64,000 nt of DNA from Burkholderia seminalis DSM 23518 (GTDB lineage Bacteria; Pseudomonadota; Gammaproteobacteria; Burkholderiales; Burkholderiaceae), in contig NZ_CADFDK010000006.1 in NCBI RefSeq assembly GCF_902832885.1, positions 434,001 to 498,000 on the forward strand, read 5' to 3'. The notes under the pieces are model-generated. The model did not search any database. It saw only the letters and a list, made by a program, of their open reading frames with translations, and was not told where the DNA came from. The position numbers were made by a program, and so were the translations under genes. Within the stretch, counting starts at the first letter, position 1. The number at the start of each line of letters is the position of its first letter. Of this stretch, positions 27,711 through 36,539 are shown in pieces.

Positions 27711-28691
27711 ATGATTCGTTTCACCCGCTGGATCACCCGCACCGCCGCCGTCACACTCGTCGCGCTTGCCGCGACGTCCAGCTTCGCCCAAGGCGCCGCC
27801 GACAAGGTCGTGCGCATCGGCTATCAGAAGGCCGGCCTGTTGTCGGTCGTCAAGGCGCAGGGCGCGCTCGAATCGCGCCTCAAGCCGCTCGGCTACGACG
27901 TTCAATGGTTCGAATTCCCGGCCGGCCCGCAACTGCTCGAGGCGCTGAATGCGAACAGCATCGATTTCGGCTACACCGGCGCGCCGCCGCCCGTGTTCGC
28001 GCAGGCGGCCGGCGTGCGCTTCGTGTACGTCGGCGCGGAGCCGCCGTCGCCGCACAACGAGGCGGTGTTCGTGAAGGCCGATTCGCCGATCCGTTCGCTC
28101 GGCGACCTGCGCGGCAAGAAGGTCGCGCTGCAGAAGGGTTCGAGCGCGAACTACCTGTTGCTCGAGGCGCTGAAGAAGGCCGGCGTGCGCTACGACGAAA
28201 TTCGCCCGGTGTACCTGCCGCCGGCCGACGCGCGCGCCGCGTTCGAGAGCGGCAACGTCGATGCATGGGCAGTCTGGGATCCGTACTACGCGGCCGCGCA
28301 GAATTCGCTGAAGATTCGCACGCTGTCCGATTACACGGGTCTGACGCCGGCGAACAACTTCTACGAAGCGACGCGCGATTTCGCGCAACGGCATGCGGAC
28401 GTGGTCGGCGCGATCCTGAAGCAGGTGCGCGAAACGGGCCTGTGGGTCAATGGGCATCCGTCGGAGACCGCCGCGCTGATCGCGCCGAAGGTCGGCCTGC
28501 CGTTGCCGCTCGTCGAGACGTGGATCAAGCGCGTGCCGTTCGGTGCGGTGCCGGTCGACGAGAAGATCGTCGCGGTCCAGCAAGGGGTGGCCGATGCGTT
28601 TTATGCGGCGAAGCTGATTCCGCAGAAGCTGAGCGTGGCAGAGAACGCGTGGACCGACAAAAGCGTGGCGAGCGCGCTGGCGGCGAAGTAA
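27711..28691 (+). CDS. Aliphatic sulfonate/taurine-type ABC substrate-binding protein
   Basis: 326 aa with a signal peptide (TRTAAVTLVALAATSSFAQ, cleavage about residue 25) and the NMT1/SsuA-like fold: VRIGYQKAGLLSVVKAQGALE near the mature start and NVDAWAVWDPYYAAAQ in the C-terminal lobe. It would bind an organosulfonate in the periplasm and deliver it to an ABC importer. No permease, ATPase or monooxygenase (ssuB, C, D) lies in the window around it, so it is an orphan; the true ligand could differ. A purine-rich start context (GGAGTCCGTTCG before the ATG) supports this start. Confidence 0.85.
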   Translation: MIRFTRWITRTAAVTLVALAATSSFAQGAADKVVRIGYQKAGLLSVVKAQGALESRLKPLGYDVQWFEFPAGPQLLEALNANSIDFGYTGAPPPVFAQAAGVRFVYVGAEPPSPHNEAVFVKADSPIRSLGDLRGKKVALQKGSSANYLLLEALKKAGVRYDEIRPVYLPPADARAAFESGNVDAWAVWDPYYAAAQNSLKIRTLSDYTGLTPANNFYEATRDFAQRHADVVGAILKQVRETGLWVNGHPSETAALIAPKVGLPLPLVETWIKRVPFGAVPVDEKIVAVQQGVADAFYAAKLIPQKLSVAENAWTDKSVASALAAK

Positions 28692-28751
28692 CGCGCGCAC
28701 CGCGGCGCGAAGTGTCGGCGATCGGCCCAGGCACCCATTCGCTCCGTACGG

Positions 28752-28780
28752 TTGACAACTGCCACTGCAATGGTTGATGC
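28752..28780 (+). promoter_or_regulatory. Possible ilvA leader promoter
   Basis: A consensus -35 TTGACA sits at 28752-28757. Seventeen bases downstream the -10 position reads TGATGC (28775-28780), a poor match. The location, about 10-35 bases before the leader ORF, fits an attenuated operon, but the weak -10 makes this uncertain. Confidence 0.35.
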
Positions 28781-28788
28781 TTCAAGAC

Positions 28789-28851
28789 ATGAGCCACCGA
28801 ACATTCGCCATCGCGCTGATTATTCGCACCATTCTTCGAATGGTGGGTTAG
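28789..28851 (+). CDS. Branched-chain amino-acid leader peptide of ilvA
   Basis: A 20-codon open frame, ATG at 28789 to TAG at 28849-28851, encodes MSHRTFAIALIIRTILRMVG. It holds four Ile, two Leu and one Val codons in 20, with an Ile-Ile pair at codons 11-12. The last codons form the two arms of a hairpin, and the peptide is followed by a terminator and the threonine deaminase gene, exactly as in known ilv attenuators. Ribosome stalling at the Ile codons would cover arm 1 (28827-28834) and release arm 2. There is no strong Shine-Dalgarno before the ATG, the weakest point of the interpretation. Confidence 0.65.
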   Translation: MSHRTFAIALIIRTILRMVG

Positions 28852-28898
28852 CGCGCATCCGGCTCAATGACGACAACCCGCCCCTGAGGCGGGTTTTT
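28827..28898 (+). promoter_or_regulatory. ilvA transcription attenuator (mutually exclusive hairpins)
   Basis: Three pairings are visible. Arms 1:2: CACCATTC (28827-28834) with GAATGGTG (28838-28845), a perfect 8 bp pause hairpin. Arms 3:4: AACCCGCC (28875-28882) with GGCGGGTT (28888-28895) followed by T residues, a terminator. Arms 2:3: GGTGGGTT (28842-28849) pairs with AACCCGCC over all 8 positions with one G-U pair, an antiterminator that excludes both other stems. The layout predicts read-through into ilvA only when charged isoleucyl (or Leu/Val) tRNA is short. Confidence 0.72.
28875..28898 (+). terminator. Attenuator terminator upstream of ilvA
   Basis: Stem AACCCGCC, loop CCTGA, stem GGCGGGTT, then a T run (five T in total from 28894), ending 41 bases before the ilvA start. 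It could also end transcripts from the SsuA-like gene, but the overlap with the 2:3 antiterminator argues for an attenuator. Confidence 0.8.
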
Positions 28899-28939
28899 CA
28901 TTTCCGCCCAGGGCATGTCAAACCCGCCCTCGAAAGGAA

Positions 28940-30523
28940 ATGACCGTGTCTTTGTATCGCAGCTCGCCCGACGCCTGCGTCGCACCTGTCAAGCAGGCCC
29001 GACCACCGATCGACTACGTCAAGAAAATCCTCACGGCCCGTGTGTACGACGTCGCACGCGAGACCGAACTCCAGCCGGCCCGCAATCTGTCGGCCCGCTT
29101 GCACAACACCGTTTACCTGAAGCGCGAGGACAACCAGCCGGTGTTCTCGTTCAAGCTGCGCGGCGCGTACAACAAGATGGCGCACATTCCGGCGGACGCG
29201 CTCGCGCGCGGCGTGATTACGGCGTCGGCCGGCAACCACGCGCAGGGCGTCGCGTTCTCGGCGGCCCGGATGGGCATCAAGGCCGTGATCGTCGTGCCGG
29301 TCACGACCCCGCAGGTGAAGGTCGATGCCGTACGCGCGCACGGCGGCCCGAGCGTCGAGGTGATCCAGGCGGGCGAATCGTACAGCGATGCCTATGCGCA
29401 CGCGGTCAAGGTGCAGCAGGAACGCGACCTCACGTTCGTCCACCCGTTCGACGATCCGTACGTGATCGCCGGCCAGGGCACCATCGCGATGGAGATCCTG
29501 CGCCAGCACCAGGGCCCGATCCACGCGATCTTCGTGCCGATCGGCGGCGGCGGGCTCGCGTCCGGCGTCGCCGCGTACGTGAAGGCCGTGCGCCCGGAGA
29601 TCAAGGTCATCGGCGTGCAGGCCGAGGATTCGTGCGCGATGGCGCAGTCGCTGGACGCCGGCGAGCGCATCGAGCTCAGCGAGGTCGGCCTGTTCGCCGA
29701 CGGCACCGCGGTGAAGCTCGTCGGCGAGGAAACCTTCCGGCTGTGCCGCGCATTCCTCGACGGCGTCGTGACGGTCAACACCGACGCGCTGTGCGCGGCG
29801 ATCAAGGACGTGTTCCAGGACACGCGCAGCGTGCTCGAACCGTCCGGCGCGCTCGCGGTGGCCGGCGCGAAGCTGTACGCGGAACGCGAAGGCGTCGAGA
29901 ACCAGACGCTCGTCGCGGTCACCTCCGGCGCGAACATGAACTTCGACCGGATGCGCTTCGTCGCCGAGCGCGCGGAGGTCGGCGAGGCGCGCGAAGCGGT
30001 GTTCGCGGTCACGATCCCCGAGGAGCGCGGCAGCTTCAAGCGCTTCTGTTCGCTCGTCGGCGACCGCAACGTCACCGAGTTCAACTACCGGATCGCCGAT
30101 GCGCAATCCGCGCACATCTTCGTCGGCGTGCAGATCAAGCGCCGCGGCGAATCGGCGGAGATCGCCGCGAACTTCGAGTCGCACGGCTTCAAGAGCGTCG
30201 ACCTGACGCACGACGAACTGTCGAAGGAACACATCCGCTACATGGTCGGCGGCCGCTCGCCGCTCGCACTCGACGAACGCCTGTTCCGCTTCGAATTCCC
30301 CGAGCGGCCGGGCGCGCTGATGAAGTTCCTGTCGTCGATGGCGCCGGACTGGAACATCAGCCTGTTCCACTACCGCAACCAGGGCGCGGACTACAGCTCG
30401 ATCCTCGTCGGGCTGCAGGTGCCGCAGGCCGATCGCGCCGAATTCGAACGCTTCCTCGCGGCACTCGGCTATCCGTATGTCGAAGAGAGCGCCAACCCGG
30501 CTTACCGCCTCTTCCTGTCGTAA
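28940..30523 (+). CDS. ilvA: Threonine deaminase (threonine ammonia-lyase), biosynthetic
   Basis: 527 aa; AAGGA lies just before the ATG. PLP-dependent enzyme that converts L-threonine to 2-oxobutanoate and ammonia, the first step of isoleucine synthesis. The Schiff-base lysine is Lys72 in SFKLRGAYN, and the phosphate-binding glycine loop is PIGGGGLASG (about residue 199). Two ACT-like regulatory domains follow (about 340-420 and 430-527: FRFEFPERPGALMKFLSS), as in the Ile-inhibited biosynthetic type. The upstream leader suggests attenuation by branched-chain amino acids. queF follows after 12 bases, so the two are probably co-transcribed. Confidence 0.95.
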   Translation: MTVSLYRSSPDACVAPVKQARPPIDYVKKILTARVYDVARETELQPARNLSARLHNTVYLKREDNQPVFSFKLRGAYNKMAHIPADALARGVITASAGNHAQGVAFSAARMGIKAVIVVPVTTPQVKVDAVRAHGGPSVEVIQAGESYSDAYAHAVKVQQERDLTFVHPFDDPYVIAGQGTIAMEILRQHQGPIHAIFVPIGGGGLASGVAAYVKAVRPEIKVIGVQAEDSCAMAQSLDAGERIELSEVGLFADGTAVKLVGEETFRLCRAFLDGVVTVNTDALCAAIKDVFQDTRSVLEPSGALAVAGAKLYAEREGVENQTLVAVTSGANMNFDRMRFVAERAEVGEAREAVFAVTIPEERGSFKRFCSLVGDRNVTEFNYRIADAQSAHIFVGVQIKRRGESAEIAANFESHGFKSVDLTHDELSKEHIRYMVGGRSPLALDERLFRFEFPERPGALMKFLSSMAPDWNISLFHYRNQGADYSSILVGLQVPQADRAEFERFLAALGYPYVEESANPAYRLFLS

Positions 30524-30535
30524 AGGCGTCACACG

Positions 30536-31360
30536 ATGAACCCCGAACATTCCCCGCTCGGCAAGGCCACCGTCTACGCGGCGCAGTACGACGCGTCGCT
30601 GCTGTTCCCGATCCCGCGCGCCGGCGCGCGCGAGCAGCTCGGCATCACGTCGGCGCTGCCGTTCTTCGGCACCGACATCTGGAACGCGTACGAGCTGTCG
30701 TGGCTCAACGCGCGCGGCAAGCCGCAGGTCGCGGTCGCGACGTTCTACGTGCCGGCCGAATCGCCGAACATCGTCGAATCGAAGTCGTTCAAGCTGTATC
30801 TCGGCTCGTTCGCGCAGTCGAAATTCGACTCGATCGACGCGGTGCGCGACGTGCTGAAGCGCGACGTATCGGCCGCGTGCGGCGCGACCGTGTCGGTGCA
30901 GCTGGTGTCGGCGCACGATTTCGGCAAGCTCGAGATGGACGAGCTCGACGGGCTGTCGCTTGACCGCCTCGACCTCGACACCGACATCTACGAACCCGAT
31001 CCGTCGCTGCTGTCGGCCGCCGAGGACGAAGCGCCGGTCGAGGAGACGCTCGTGTCCGACCTGCTGCGCTCGAACTGCCCGGTCACGGGCCAGCCCGACT
31101 GGGGCAGCGTGCAGATCCACTACGTCGGGCCGCAGATCGACCACGCGGGCCTGCTGCGCTACATCATCTCGTTCCGCAATCACACGGGCTTTCACGAGCA
31201 GTGCGTCGAGCGGATCTTCCTCGACATCATGCACGCGTGCAAACCGGTGAAGCTCGCGGTGTACGCGCGCTATACGCGGCGCGGCGGGCTCGACATCAAC
31301 CCGTTCCGCACCAACTACAACCAGCCGATGCCGGACAACGCGCGCACGGCGCGGCAGTAA
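30536..31360 (+). CDS. queF: NADPH-dependent 7-cyano-7-deazaguanine reductase QueF
   Basis: 274 aa bimodular QueF. It reduces preQ0 to preQ1 in queuosine tRNA-modification. The substrate loop [12 protein letters not shown] is in the N-terminal T-fold half; the nucleophile Cys181 ([13 protein letters not shown]) and Asp188 are in the C-terminal half, with [12 protein letters not shown] later. The length matches the long YqcD/E. coli-type enzyme. It starts 12 bases after ilvA, an arrangement with no metabolic logic but consistent with an operon, and ends before a strong bidirectional terminator. Confidence 0.95.
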   Translation: MNPEHSPLGKATVYAAQYDASLLFPIPRAGAREQLGITSALPFFGTDIWNAYELSWLNARGKPQVAVATFYVPAESPNIVESKSFKLYLGSFAQSKFDSIDAVRDVLKRDVSAACGATVSVQLVSAHDFGKLEMDELDGLSLDRLDLDTDIYEPDPSLLSAAEDEAPVEETLVSDLLRSNCPVTGQPDWGSVQIHYVGPQIDHAGLLRYIISFRNHTGFHEQCVERIFLDIMHACKPVKLAVYARYTRRGGLDINPFRTNYNQPMPDNARTARQ

Positions 31361-31386
31361 CGAGGCACGCGGCGGCGGCCAGACGA

Positions 31387-31420
31387 AACAGCCCGGTCGG
31401 CTTCCGCCGACCGGGCTGTT
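31387..31420. terminator. Bidirectional terminator between queF and ridA
   Basis: A perfect 15 bp stem (31387-31401 with 31406-31420) around a TTCC loop; the arms start with AA and end with TT, so each strand has only a short T stretch. It lies between two convergent genes and can serve both. Confidence 0.8.
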
Positions 31421-31447
31421 TGCCGTGCGCGGAAAAGCGCAGCCGCG

Positions 31448-31834
31448 TTACTTCGCCGGCGCCTTGTACGCGATGCAGTCGACCTCGACCTTGCAGTCGA
31501 TGACCATGCTCGACTGCACGCACGCGCGTGCCGGCGGATGCTCGCCGAAGTACGACACGAACACCTTGTTGAACGACGCGAAATCGCGCGCGTCGTCGAG
31601 CCACACGCCGCAGCGCACGACGTGCTCGAGGCCGTAGCCGGCTTCCTTCAGGATCGCGATCACGTTCTCGATCGTCTGCTTCGACTGCGTGACGATGCCG
31701 CCCTCGACGACCTCGCCGTTCACCATCGGCGTCTGGCCGGACACATACAGCCAGCCGTCGGCCTCGACCGCACGCGCGAACGGCATCACCTGGCCGCCGG
31801 TCCCCTTCGCTTCGCCCACGCCATATCGCTTCAT
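31448..31834 (-). CDS. RidA/YjgF-family enamine/imine deaminase
   Basis: 128 aa from the ATG at 31834, preceded by GAGGAG at seven bases. RidA proteins hydrolyse reactive 2-aminoacrylate-type enamines released by PLP enzymes such as threonine or serine dehydratases. Family features seen are the GQTPM region, GGIVTQSKQTIENV, and the Arg-containing ARACVQSSMVIDCKVEVD. It is the last gene of a minus-strand set with the D-aminoacylase (77 bases upstream) and the RpiR regulator, with a PLP amino-acid lyase divergent from them; that context fits clearance of enamines made during D-amino-acid breakdown. Confidence 0.9.
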   Translation of the reverse strand: MKRYGVGEAKGTGGQVMPFARAVEADGWLYVSGQTPMVNGEVVEGGIVTQSKQTIENVIAILKEAGYGLEHVVRCGVWLDDARDFASFNKVFVSYFGEHPPARACVQSSMVIDCKVEVDCIAYKAPAK

Positions 31835-31912
31835 CGTTTCACTCCTCACATCTCGGTTGCGGATGCGCGCGCCGGCTGCGGCACGCGCGGAAGATCGGAA
31901 CGGCCGCCGCGC

Positions 31913-33394
31913 TCAGAACGCGGCGTCGGCACTCGCCGCCACGCGCTCGCCGCGCGCGACGAACCCGCCGGCGCGCTCGCCGGTCGGCTGGCCGTTTTCG
32001 TAAGTCAGCACGCCGTTCACCCACACGGCATCGATCCCGTGCGCGGGCTGCTGCGGCTTCTCGAACGTCGCGGCGTCGATCACGCGCGCCGGGTCGAACA
32101 GCACGAGATCGGCGTGGTAGCCGACATGCACCTCGCCGCGCTTCGCGATCCCGTAGCGGCGCGCGGACAGCGACGTCATCTTGCGGATCGCCTCCTCGAG
32201 CGGCAGCAGGTTCGTGTCGCGCACGTAATGGCCGAGCACGCGCGGGAACGCGCCCCACAGCCGCGGATGCGGCAGCGGATCGTTCGGCAGCCCGTCCGAG
32301 CCGACCATCGTCGCGGGGTGCGACAGGATCCGGCGCACGTCGTCCTCGGACATGTTGTGGTACACGGCGCCGGCCGGGCGGATGCGCTGCGCGGCTTCCT
32401 GCTCGGTCACGCCCCAGTCGGCCGCGATCGCCTTGAGCAGCTTGCCCGCGACTTCCGGGTGCGGCTCCGACCACGTGATCGTGATGTCGATATCGCCCGT
32501 CACCTGCTTCAGGTCGAGCGTCGACGAGCTGCGGCTGTACGGATAGCAGTCGCAGCCGACCGGCTGGTAGCGGCGCGCGCCCTCGAGCGATGCGAGCACT
32601 TCGGTGCTGCGCCCCCAGTTCGACGGGCCCGCGCACTTCAGGTGCGAGATTACGACCGGCACCTGCGCATGGCGGCCGACGCGATACGCCTCGTCCATCG
32701 CGTCGAGGATCGCGTCGAATTCGGTGCGCATGTGCGTCGTATACAGCGCGCCGGCCTTCGCGAGCGGCTCGGCGAGCGCCATCACTTCCTCGGCCGGCGC
32801 CGCGAACGCGGAACCGTACGCGAGGCCCGACGACAGGCCGAGCGCGCCGTTCGCGAGCGCCTCCTCGAGTTGCTCGCGCATCCCGGCGATCTCGCCGTCG
32901 GTCGCCGCGCGGTCGAGACGGTCCATCTGGTTGTTGCGCAGCGCCGTATGACCGACGAGCGCCGCGACGTTCACGGCCGGGCGCGCCTCGTTCACGGCCG
33001 CGACGTAGTCGGCGAAGGTCGGGTACCGGAACGCGCCGCGCTCGCCGAGCAGGTTCATCGGGTCGGGCGGATCGCCCGCGAGCGTCACGGGCGACGCGCT
33101 GATCCCGCAGTTGCCGACGATCACGGTCGTCACGCCCTGCGAGATCTTCGGGATCATCTCCGGCGCGCGGATCACGTGCGTGTCGTCGTGCGTGTGCACG
33201 TCGACGAAGCCCGGCGCGAGCGCGCGGCCGTTCGCCTCCACGACGTTCTCGGCCAGCCAGTTCGACAGGTTGCCGATCGCGGCGATCAGGCCGTTGCGGA
33301 TCGCGACGTCGCGCGTGACGGGCGGCGCGCCGGTGCCGTCGTACAGTTGCGCGCCGACGATCAGCGTATCGGCGGCTTCGGGATGCGAATGCAT
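31913..33394 (-). CDS. N-acyl-D-amino-acid deacylase (D-aminoacylase)
   Basis: 493 aa from the ATG at 33394 (MHSHPEAADTL), with GGAGA before it. It belongs to the amidohydrolase superfamily: metal motif GFVDVHTHDDTHV (about residues 60-72), NCGISASPV, HLKCAGPSNWG and a C-terminal GYHADLVLFDPARV. The family releases a free D-amino acid and a fatty or acetyl acid from N-acyl-D-amino acids in the cytoplasm. RidA lies downstream and the RpiR gene ends 2 bases upstream of its start, indicating one operon. The specific acyl/amino-acid preference cannot be read from the sequence. Confidence 0.9.
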   Translation of the reverse strand: MHSHPEAADTLIVGAQLYDGTGAPPVTRDVAIRNGLIAAIGNLSNWLAENVVEANGRALAPGFVDVHTHDDTHVIRAPEMIPKISQGVTTVIVGNCGISASPVTLAGDPPDPMNLLGERGAFRYPTFADYVAAVNEARPAVNVAALVGHTALRNNQMDRLDRAATDGEIAGMREQLEEALANGALGLSSGLAYGSAFAAPAEEVMALAEPLAKAGALYTTHMRTEFDAILDAMDEAYRVGRHAQVPVVISHLKCAGPSNWGRSTEVLASLEGARRYQPVGCDCYPYSRSSSTLDLKQVTGDIDITITWSEPHPEVAGKLLKAIAADWGVTEQEAAQRIRPAGAVYHNMSEDDVRRILSHPATMVGSDGLPNDPLPHPRLWGAFPRVLGHYVRDTNLLPLEEAIRKMTSLSARRYGIAKRGEVHVGYHADLVLFDPARVIDAATFEKPQQPAHGIDAVWVNGVLTYENGQPTGERAGGFVARGERVAASADAAF

Positions 33395-33396
33395 GG

Positions 33397-34335
33397 TCAG
33401 TCTCCTACCGGTTGACGGTCTCCGCCGCCGCGGTGCGCATCGAGCGCGTGCTTGATGCGGCGCAGCGATTCCCGGCCCGCATCGCCGAGCCGCAATGCGA
33501 CGCCGGTAACGAGCACGTCGATCGCCATCATCATCGCGTAGCGCGACGTCGAAGGCTTGTAGATGAAATCGGTTTCGAATGCGACGACCGGGATCAGGTG
33601 GTCGGCGAGCTTCGCGAGCGGCGACGCCGGCGCGGTGATCGCGATCAGCTTCGCGCCGTAGCGCTTCGCGAGCCGGCAGCTCTCGAGCAGCTCGGGCACG
33701 CGCCCGCTCACCGACAGCGCGACGACCACGGTGTCGCGCGACAGCGTCGCGGCCACCATTCGCTGCAGCACGCTGTCCTGGTAGCTCGCGACCGGCCGGC
33801 CGAAGCGCACGAGCCGGAAGCGCAGCTCGTCGGCGAGCGCGGTCGAGCCGCCGCCCTGCCCGTACACGTAGGTCATCTTCGCGCCGGCGAGCAGGTCGGC
33901 CGCCGCGTCGAACGACGTGTTGCGCAGCAGCTGGTGGTTGTGCGCGAGCGCCACGCGAATCTCGTCGTAGACCATCGACGCGGGGCTCGTGTCGTCGGCC
34001 GGCGCGTCGCCGGACGGCACCAGGAAGCGCTGGCCGACGGCCGCCGCCTGTGCGACGAGCACCTTCAGTTCGCGCACGTCGCGGCAGCCGACCGCCTTCG
34101 CGAAACGCGTGACCGTCGCGACGCTGACCTCCGCGTCGCGCGCGAGCGCGCCGATGCTCGCATGCGCGGCGCGCGCCAGATCGGCGAGGATGAACGCGGC
34201 GACCTTGCGCTCGGCTTCGCGCAGCTCGGGCGCGCATTCGGCGATCCGCGCGACGATGTCGAGGACCGGCGGGGCGGCCGGAGCCGGATGAGGCTCGGCC
34301 GCGAGCGGAGCGGACGGGGAGGCGGGCGTATTCAT
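33397..34335 (-). CDS. RpiR/MurR-family transcriptional regulator
   Basis: 312 aa. After a Pro/Ala-rich tail of about 25 residues comes the RpiR-type HTH (ERKVAAFILADLARAAHAS, SVATVTRFAKAVGCRDVREL, about 40-105), followed by a SIS sugar/phospho-ligand domain (YVYGQGGGSTALADELRFRL, VVVALSVSGRVPELLE). It is the first gene of the minus operon with the D-aminoacylase and RidA, and faces a D-amino-acid lyase across a 119-base gap with inverted repeats. It probably senses a metabolite of this pathway and controls both operons. Confidence 0.9.
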   Translation of the reverse strand: MNTPASPSAPLAAEPHPAPAAPPVLDIVARIAECAPELREAERKVAAFILADLARAAHASIGALARDAEVSVATVTRFAKAVGCRDVRELKVLVAQAAAVGQRFLVPSGDAPADDTSPASMVYDEIRVALAHNHQLLRNTSFDAAADLLAGAKMTYVYGQGGGSTALADELRFRLVRFGRPVASYQDSVLQRMVAATLSRDTVVVALSVSGRVPELLESCRLAKRYGAKLIAITAPASPLAKLADHLIPVVAFETDFIYKPSTSRYAMMMAIDVLVTGVALRLGDAGRESLRRIKHALDAHRGGGDRQPVGD

Positions 34336-34358
34336 CTGCGGATAAGGGTGCGAAGCTC

Positions 34359-34410
34359 GATGTTACTAAATAACATCACCGCGCAGATGCTACTTTCTGT
34401 ACCATCTGCG
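34359..34410. promoter_or_regulatory. Inverted repeats between rpiR and the D-amino-acid lyase
   Basis: Two repeats occupy the divergent promoter region. The first is GATGTTA-CTAAA-TAACATC (34359-34377), perfect 7-base arms. The second is CGCAGATG at 34382-34389 paired with CATCTGCG at 34403-34410, perfect 8-base arms. A further direct copy of CATCTGCG overlaps the regulator start codon (34333-34340). These are good candidates for RpiR binding; which one is the operator is not known. Confidence 0.5.
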
Positions 34411-34454
34411 TGTCAACTTCAGTGCAATGCATAGTGATGATGGAGCGGGATGAC

Positions 34455-35735
34455 ATGAAAGTTACAAACTATCAGGAACCGACAATCAATCCGTTGGGCA
34501 AGGGTCTCGGCAACGTGCCGAGCGCGAGCGTGCCGCTCGACGACGCAGGCCGCCTCGAGTGGAACCTGCTCGCGGAAGATGTCAGCCTGCCGGCCGCCGT
34601 GCTTTACGAGGATCGCGTCGAACACAACCTGAACTGGATGCAGGCGTTCGTCCGGAAATACGGCGTCAAGTTCGCGCCGCACGGCAAGACGACGATGGCG
34701 CCGCAACTGTTCCGCCGCCAGCTCGACGCCGGCGCGTGGGGCATCACGCTCGCGACCGCGCACCAGACCCAGGCCGCGTATCACGGCGGCGTGCGGCGCG
34801 TGCTGCTCGCGAACCAGTTGGTCGGCCGCCAGAACATGACGATCATCGCCGGGCTGCTGTCGGATCCCGATTTCGAATTCTTCTGTCTCGTCGATTCCGC
34901 GGAAAGCGTCGACCAGCTCGGCCGCTTCTTCGGCGACGCGAAGAAACCGCTGAACGTGCTGATCGAGCTCGGCGTGCCGGGCGGCCGCGCGGGCGTGCGC
35001 GATGCCGCGCAGCGCGAGGCCGTGCTGGCCGCGATCGCGCGCTATCCGGACACGCTGAAGCTGGCCGGCATCGAACTCTATGAAGGCGTGCTGAAAGAGG
35101 AAGGCGAGATCCGCACGTTCCTGCAGGAAGCCGTCGCGCTCACGCGCGTGCTCGCCGAGGCAGGCCGCTTCGCGCGCACGCCGGCGATCCTGTCCGGCGC
35201 CGGCTCGGCGTGGTACGACGTGGTCGCGGAAGAATTCAGGAAGGCGTCGGATGCGGGCTTCGCGGAAGTCGTGCTGCGACCGGGCTGCTACCTGACGCAC
35301 GACGTCGGCATCTACAAGAAGGCGCAGACCGACGTGTTCGCGCGCAACCCGATCGCGCGCTCGATGGGCGAGGGGCTGCTGCCGGCATTGCAACTGTGGG
35401 CGTACGTGCAGTCGGTGCCGGAGGCCGATCGGGCGATCGTCGCGCTCGGCAAGCGCGACGCGGCGTTCGACGCGGGCCTGCCCGAGCCGGCGCGCCACTT
35501 CCGTCCGGGCCGCGACACCGCGCCGCGCGACGTCGCGGCGACCGAAGGCTGGGCCGTGACCGGGATGATGGACCAGCACGCGTACCTGCAGATCCCGCCG
35601 GGCGCGGACGTGAAGGTCGGCGACATGGTCGCGTTCGACATCTCGCACCCGTGCCTGACGTTCGACAAGTGGCGCCAGGTGCTCGTGCTCGATCCGCAGT
35701 TCCGCGTGACGGAAGTCGTCGAAACCTTCTTCTGA
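34455..35735 (+). CDS. D-threonine aldolase/D-serine dehydratase-like PLP enzyme
   Basis: 426 aa from the ATG at 34455 (MKVTNYQEP), which has GGAGCGGG upstream; an in-frame GTG at 34410 is less likely. This is the fold-type III alanine-racemase-like family: the PLP lysine is expected in [15 protein letters not shown] (about residue 83), and the C-terminal part holds the metal site region ([12 protein letters not shown] and [12 protein letters not shown]). Members cleave D-threonine or dehydrate/deaminate D-serine-type substrates. It is divergent from the rpiR-D-aminoacylase-ridA set, so it likely consumes the D-amino acids that set releases. The exact substrate is unresolved. Confidence 0.85.
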   Translation: MKVTNYQEPTINPLGKGLGNVPSASVPLDDAGRLEWNLLAEDVSLPAAVLYEDRVEHNLNWMQAFVRKYGVKFAPHGKTTMAPQLFRRQLDAGAWGITLATAHQTQAAYHGGVRRVLLANQLVGRQNMTIIAGLLSDPDFEFFCLVDSAESVDQLGRFFGDAKKPLNVLIELGVPGGRAGVRDAAQREAVLAAIARYPDTLKLAGIELYEGVLKEEGEIRTFLQEAVALTRVLAEAGRFARTPAILSGAGSAWYDVVAEEFRKASDAGFAEVVLRPGCYLTHDVGIYKKAQTDVFARNPIARSMGEGLLPALQLWAYVQSVPEADRAIVALGKRDAAFDAGLPEPARHFRPGRDTAPRDVAATEGWAVTGMMDQHAYLQIPPGADVKVGDMVAFDISHPCLTFDKWRQVLVLDPQFRVTEVVETFF

Positions 35736-35889
35736 CGTCCATTGCGCGCACCGCCCCGCCGCTCGCGCGGGGCGGCCGTCACGCGCGCTTCAATCCGCCG
35801 GAGTACACTGCGCTTTCGTCCTCGGGGCCCTTCGCGACCGTCGCGCACGGCGCGAACGGGCCTTCAACGCTGCTTTACGGGAGAAAGCC

Positions 35890-36471
<582 letters not shown>

Positions 36472-36539
36472 GCCCGAAGCGGATCGGGATGACATGAAGC
36501 GGCGGCCGGCGGCGCCGGCGTGTCGCCCTGCCCCGCGCG

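Noticed and set aside
26742-28700. A 652-codon minus-strand frame across the MerR and SsuA-like genes
   Set aside because: It spans two unrelated sense genes and their gap, with shadow composition; not credible as a gene.
28898-31234. A 778-codon open frame on the minus strand opposite ilvA and queF
   Set aside because: High-GC codon bias keeps the antisense frame open; its translation is Arg/His/Asp/Val-rich with no domains, while the plus strand encodes clear IlvA and QueF.
35751-35775. A 9 bp GC hairpin after the D-amino-acid lyase gene, considered as a terminator
   Set aside because: No T run follows on either strand, so it was mentioned only as context and not called a terminator.
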